Positions 22,378-23,916 of a stretch of 23,916 nucleotides of DNA are shown one piece after another. The first letter of the stretch is position 1. Each line of letters begins with the position of its first letter. The stretch spans positions 1-23,916 of the forward strand of contig CBDUBS010000042.1 of the NCBI GenBank assembly GCA_965365445.1, read 5' to 3'. Below the pieces are notes generated by a model. That model ran no database searches, was not told the origin of the DNA, and worked only from the letters and a program-made list of their open reading frames with translations. Both the position numbers and the translations under genes were made by a program. Source of the stretch: CBDUBS01 sp965365445. GTDB taxonomy: Bacteria; Bacteroidota; Rhodothermia; Rhodothermales; DASSAV01.

Positions 22378-23628
22378 ATGACTCCGCGTCAGTTTCTCAA
22401 GGCCTACCGGTACGATAACCGCCTCGTTACGGGGCGGTATTATGGAACGGATCGGCTTCCCGTGCAAGCCGGTGAGCGTGTGGGGGTCGTCCTTCTGAAT
22501 CTCGGCGGACCGGAGCGGACGCAGGATGTCGAGCCGTTCCTGTACAATCTGTTCATGGACCCGGCCATCATCGATCTCCCGTTCGGGGGATTTTTTCGTC
22601 ACGCCCTTTCCCGTCTCATCTCCCGATTGCGGGCTAAAAAGGTTTCGAAGGATTACGAAGTCATCGGCGGCGGCTCGCCCATAAACCGCCTCACGGGCGA
22701 ACAGGCCGCCACGCTCGAACGCGAGTTGAACGAAAAGTTCGGTCCCGTTTCCGGTGTGGTGTTCCGGACGTACATCGCGATGCGCTACTGGCATCCGTTT
22801 ACCGAAGAAGCCGTCGAGGCAATGGCCCGAGACGGCATCGACAAGGTCATTCTGCTGCCGCTGTATCCTCATTATTCCAAAACCACTACGGGTTCGTCGC
22901 TGCACTACTGGTGGCTGCTGGAACAGCGGGGTGAAATTCCGGCCCGGCCCACGGTAGGCGTCATCGAGTACGCGGCCCACCCGAAATACGTGCAGGCGCT
23001 CTGCGACCGCATCGATGAGGGCCTGCAGCGGTTCCCGAAACACGTTCGCTCAGAGGTGCAGCTGGTGTTTTCGGCGCACGGCACGCCGGTGAAGGAAATG
23101 AAGGAGCGCCGCGATCCGTACTGCTGCCTCGTAAACAGCACCGTGGACCGGGTGATGGCCCTCCGGGGGCGCGACAGGCCGTATCACGTGGCCTTCCAGA
23201 GTAAGGTTGGGCCGGCCGAGTGGCTTACGCCGAGCACGCCGGAGAAACTCGCCGAGCTGGCGGAGGAGGGCTGCAAAGCCGTTCTCGTCATCCCTGTGGC
23301 CTTCGTAACGGATCATATCGAGACGGCCTTCGAACTGGACGTGGAAGTGCGCCAGGAGGCCGAAGAAGCCGGCATCACCCACTACGAGGTTACCTCCGGC
23401 CTGAACTGCCACCCGTTGTTCATAGCGGCCCTGGCCGAGGCGGCCATATCGCAACTCGGCCTGCCGACTTCGGGCGACGGCGCGGCTTATGGCGAATTTC
23501 TTCCACAGGACAAACTGCCCCGGTATAAAGCCTCCGAGCGCTGCACGCGGTGCATCCAGTGTGAGCACATAACGGAAGCCCGCCGCTGGGATGTGGATGT
23601 ATACCAGCCGGCCTCGCAGAATCCCTAA
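22378..23628 (+). CDS. hemH: Ferrochelatase with C-terminal CxxCxxC motif
   Basis: A 416-residue enzyme that inserts iron into a porphyrin in the last steps of heme synthesis. Motifs: VGVVLLNLGGP (35-45), GGGSPINRLTGEQ (97-109), ILLPLYPHYSKTTTGSS (158-174), the catalytic-type His234 in FSAHGTP, FQSKVGPAEWLTPST (273-287) and PVAFVTDHIET with His313 and Glu315. About 34 residues precede the conserved core, longer than usual. At the C-terminus Cys389, Cys392 and Cys395 form CxxCxxC, and Cys249/Cys250 are candidate partners. Many ferrochelatases, including human FECH, bind a [2Fe-2S] cluster with four cysteines, so a cluster is possible; this is inference. The protoporphyrin versus coproporphyrin branch cannot be told. 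hemL follows 15 bases downstream. Confidence 0.95.
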   Translation: MTPRQFLKAYRYDNRLVTGRYYGTDRLPVQAGERVGVVLLNLGGPERTQDVEPFLYNLFMDPAIIDLPFGGFFRHALSRLISRLRAKKVSKDYEVIGGGSPINRLTGEQAATLERELNEKFGPVSGVVFRTYIAMRYWHPFTEEAVEAMARDGIDKVILLPLYPHYSKTTTGSSLHYWWLLEQRGEIPARPTVGVIEYAAHPKYVQALCDRIDEGLQRFPKHVRSEVQLVFSAHGTPVKEMKERRDPYCCLVNSTVDRVMALRGRDRPYHVAFQSKVGPAEWLTPSTPEKLAELAEEGCKAVLVIPVAFVTDHIETAFELDVEVRQEAEEAGITHYEVTSGLNCHPLFIAALAEAAISQLGLPTSGDGAAYGEFLPQDKLPRYKASERCTRCIQCEHITEARRWDVDVYQPASQNP

Positions 23629-23643
23629 CTTTCCTTTTTCCTC

Positions 23644-23916
23644 GTGACCCCGACTTACGAAGCCTCAGGCAGCGCCGCCCTGTTCCGGCAGGCCCAACAG
23701 GTCATTCCCGGCGGGGTGAACTCGCCCGTGCGGGCATTCAAAAGCGTCGGCGGGACGCCCCTGTTCATACGCAGGGCGGAAGGGGCCTACCTGGAGGACG
23801 CCGATGGGCGCCGCTACGTGGACTACGTCGGCTCGTGGGGCCCCATGCTGTTCGGCCACGCCGACTCCGACGTAGTGGCGGCGGTACGAGACGCCGCCGG
23901 CGGATCCACGTCGTTC
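23644..23916 (+). CDS. hemL: Glutamate-1-semialdehyde 2,1-aminomutase, 5' part
   Basis: The first 91 codons of the gene, from a GTG at 23644 to the window end. The sequence has VIPGGVNSPVRAFKSVGGTPLFIRRAEG and DADGRRYVDYVGSWGPMLFGHADSDV, the N-terminal signature of this PLP enzyme. It converts glutamate-1-semialdehyde to 5-aminolevulinate, the entry to heme by the C5 route that starts from glutamyl-tRNA. The catalytic lysine lies beyond the window. No ATG lies nearby in frame, so GTG is the likely start. It follows hemH after 15 bases and is probably co-transcribed. Confidence 0.94.
   Translation, partial: MTPTYEASGSAALFRQAQQVIPGGVNSPVRAFKSVGGTPLFIRRAEGAYLEDADGRRYVDYVGSWGPMLFGHADSDVVAAVRDAAGGSTSF

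Noticed and set aside
1..23916. tRNA, rRNA, CRISPR array, prophage or intact insertion sequence
   Set aside because: No T-loop-like GGTTCGAATCC sequences, regular spaced repeats, integrase/transposase motifs or phage genes were seen on either strand.

Overview
This looks like a chromosomal stretch from a member of the Bacteroidota sensu lato, most likely a Rhodothermia-like (Rhodothermota) organism. The reasons are the moderately high GC content, several genes without a Shine-Dalgarno sequence, two promoter candidates of the -33 TTTG / -7 TAnnTTTG type, a large multi-S1 rpsA next to cmk, and a sodium-pump decarboxylase cluster of the kind common in that phylum. The lineage is inferred from gene content and was not tested phylogenetically. 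Nearly all of the window is housekeeping or core metabolism; I see no phage, intact insertion sequence, CRISPR array, tRNA or rRNA.

Layout. (1) 1-2299: a lipoprotein with parvulin prolyl isomerase domains (minus strand, cut by the window edge) diverges from an ECF sigma factor and its zinc-binding membrane anti-sigma factor, followed by a good intrinsic terminator. (2) 2438-5130: gltX, a convergent SpoU/TrmH RNA methyltransferase whose stop codon abuts that of gltX, and a divergent LEA type 2 lipoprotein. (3) 5217-8835: cmk and rpsA; rpsA has six S1 domains plus long acidic extensions at both ends and ends in an 18-bp perfect hairpin. (4) 8923-10822: an ACT-domain malic enzyme and a decayed DUF434 gene. 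(5) 10948-13413: a class A penicillin-binding protein and an AT-rich terminator. (6) 13528-17544: a small antibiotic-biosynthesis-monooxygenase-fold protein, then four genes for a biotin-dependent, sodium-translocating methylmalonyl-CoA decarboxylase (carboxyltransferase, delta, biotin carrier, beta). (7) 17545-18039: a 495-base hairpin-rich stretch with no convincing gene. (8) 18040-22088: a YbbP-like permease and YbbA-like ATPase diverging from a TesA-like SGNH esterase, the same association as in E. coli. (9) 22324-23916: hemH with a C-terminal CxxCxxC motif, then the start of hemL, cut by the window end.

How the genes fit together: the first block can be read as an envelope-stress circuit, and PBP1A, the LEA lipoprotein and the YbbAP/TesA set also act at the envelope. 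The malic enzyme and decarboxylase cluster link C3/C4 acid metabolism to sodium bioenergetics. gltX (window start) and hemL/hemH (window end) both belong to glutamate and tetrapyrrole metabolism but are far apart. The least explained sequences are the hairpin-rich gap, the DUF434 remnant, the rpsA extensions and the ferrochelatase cysteines.
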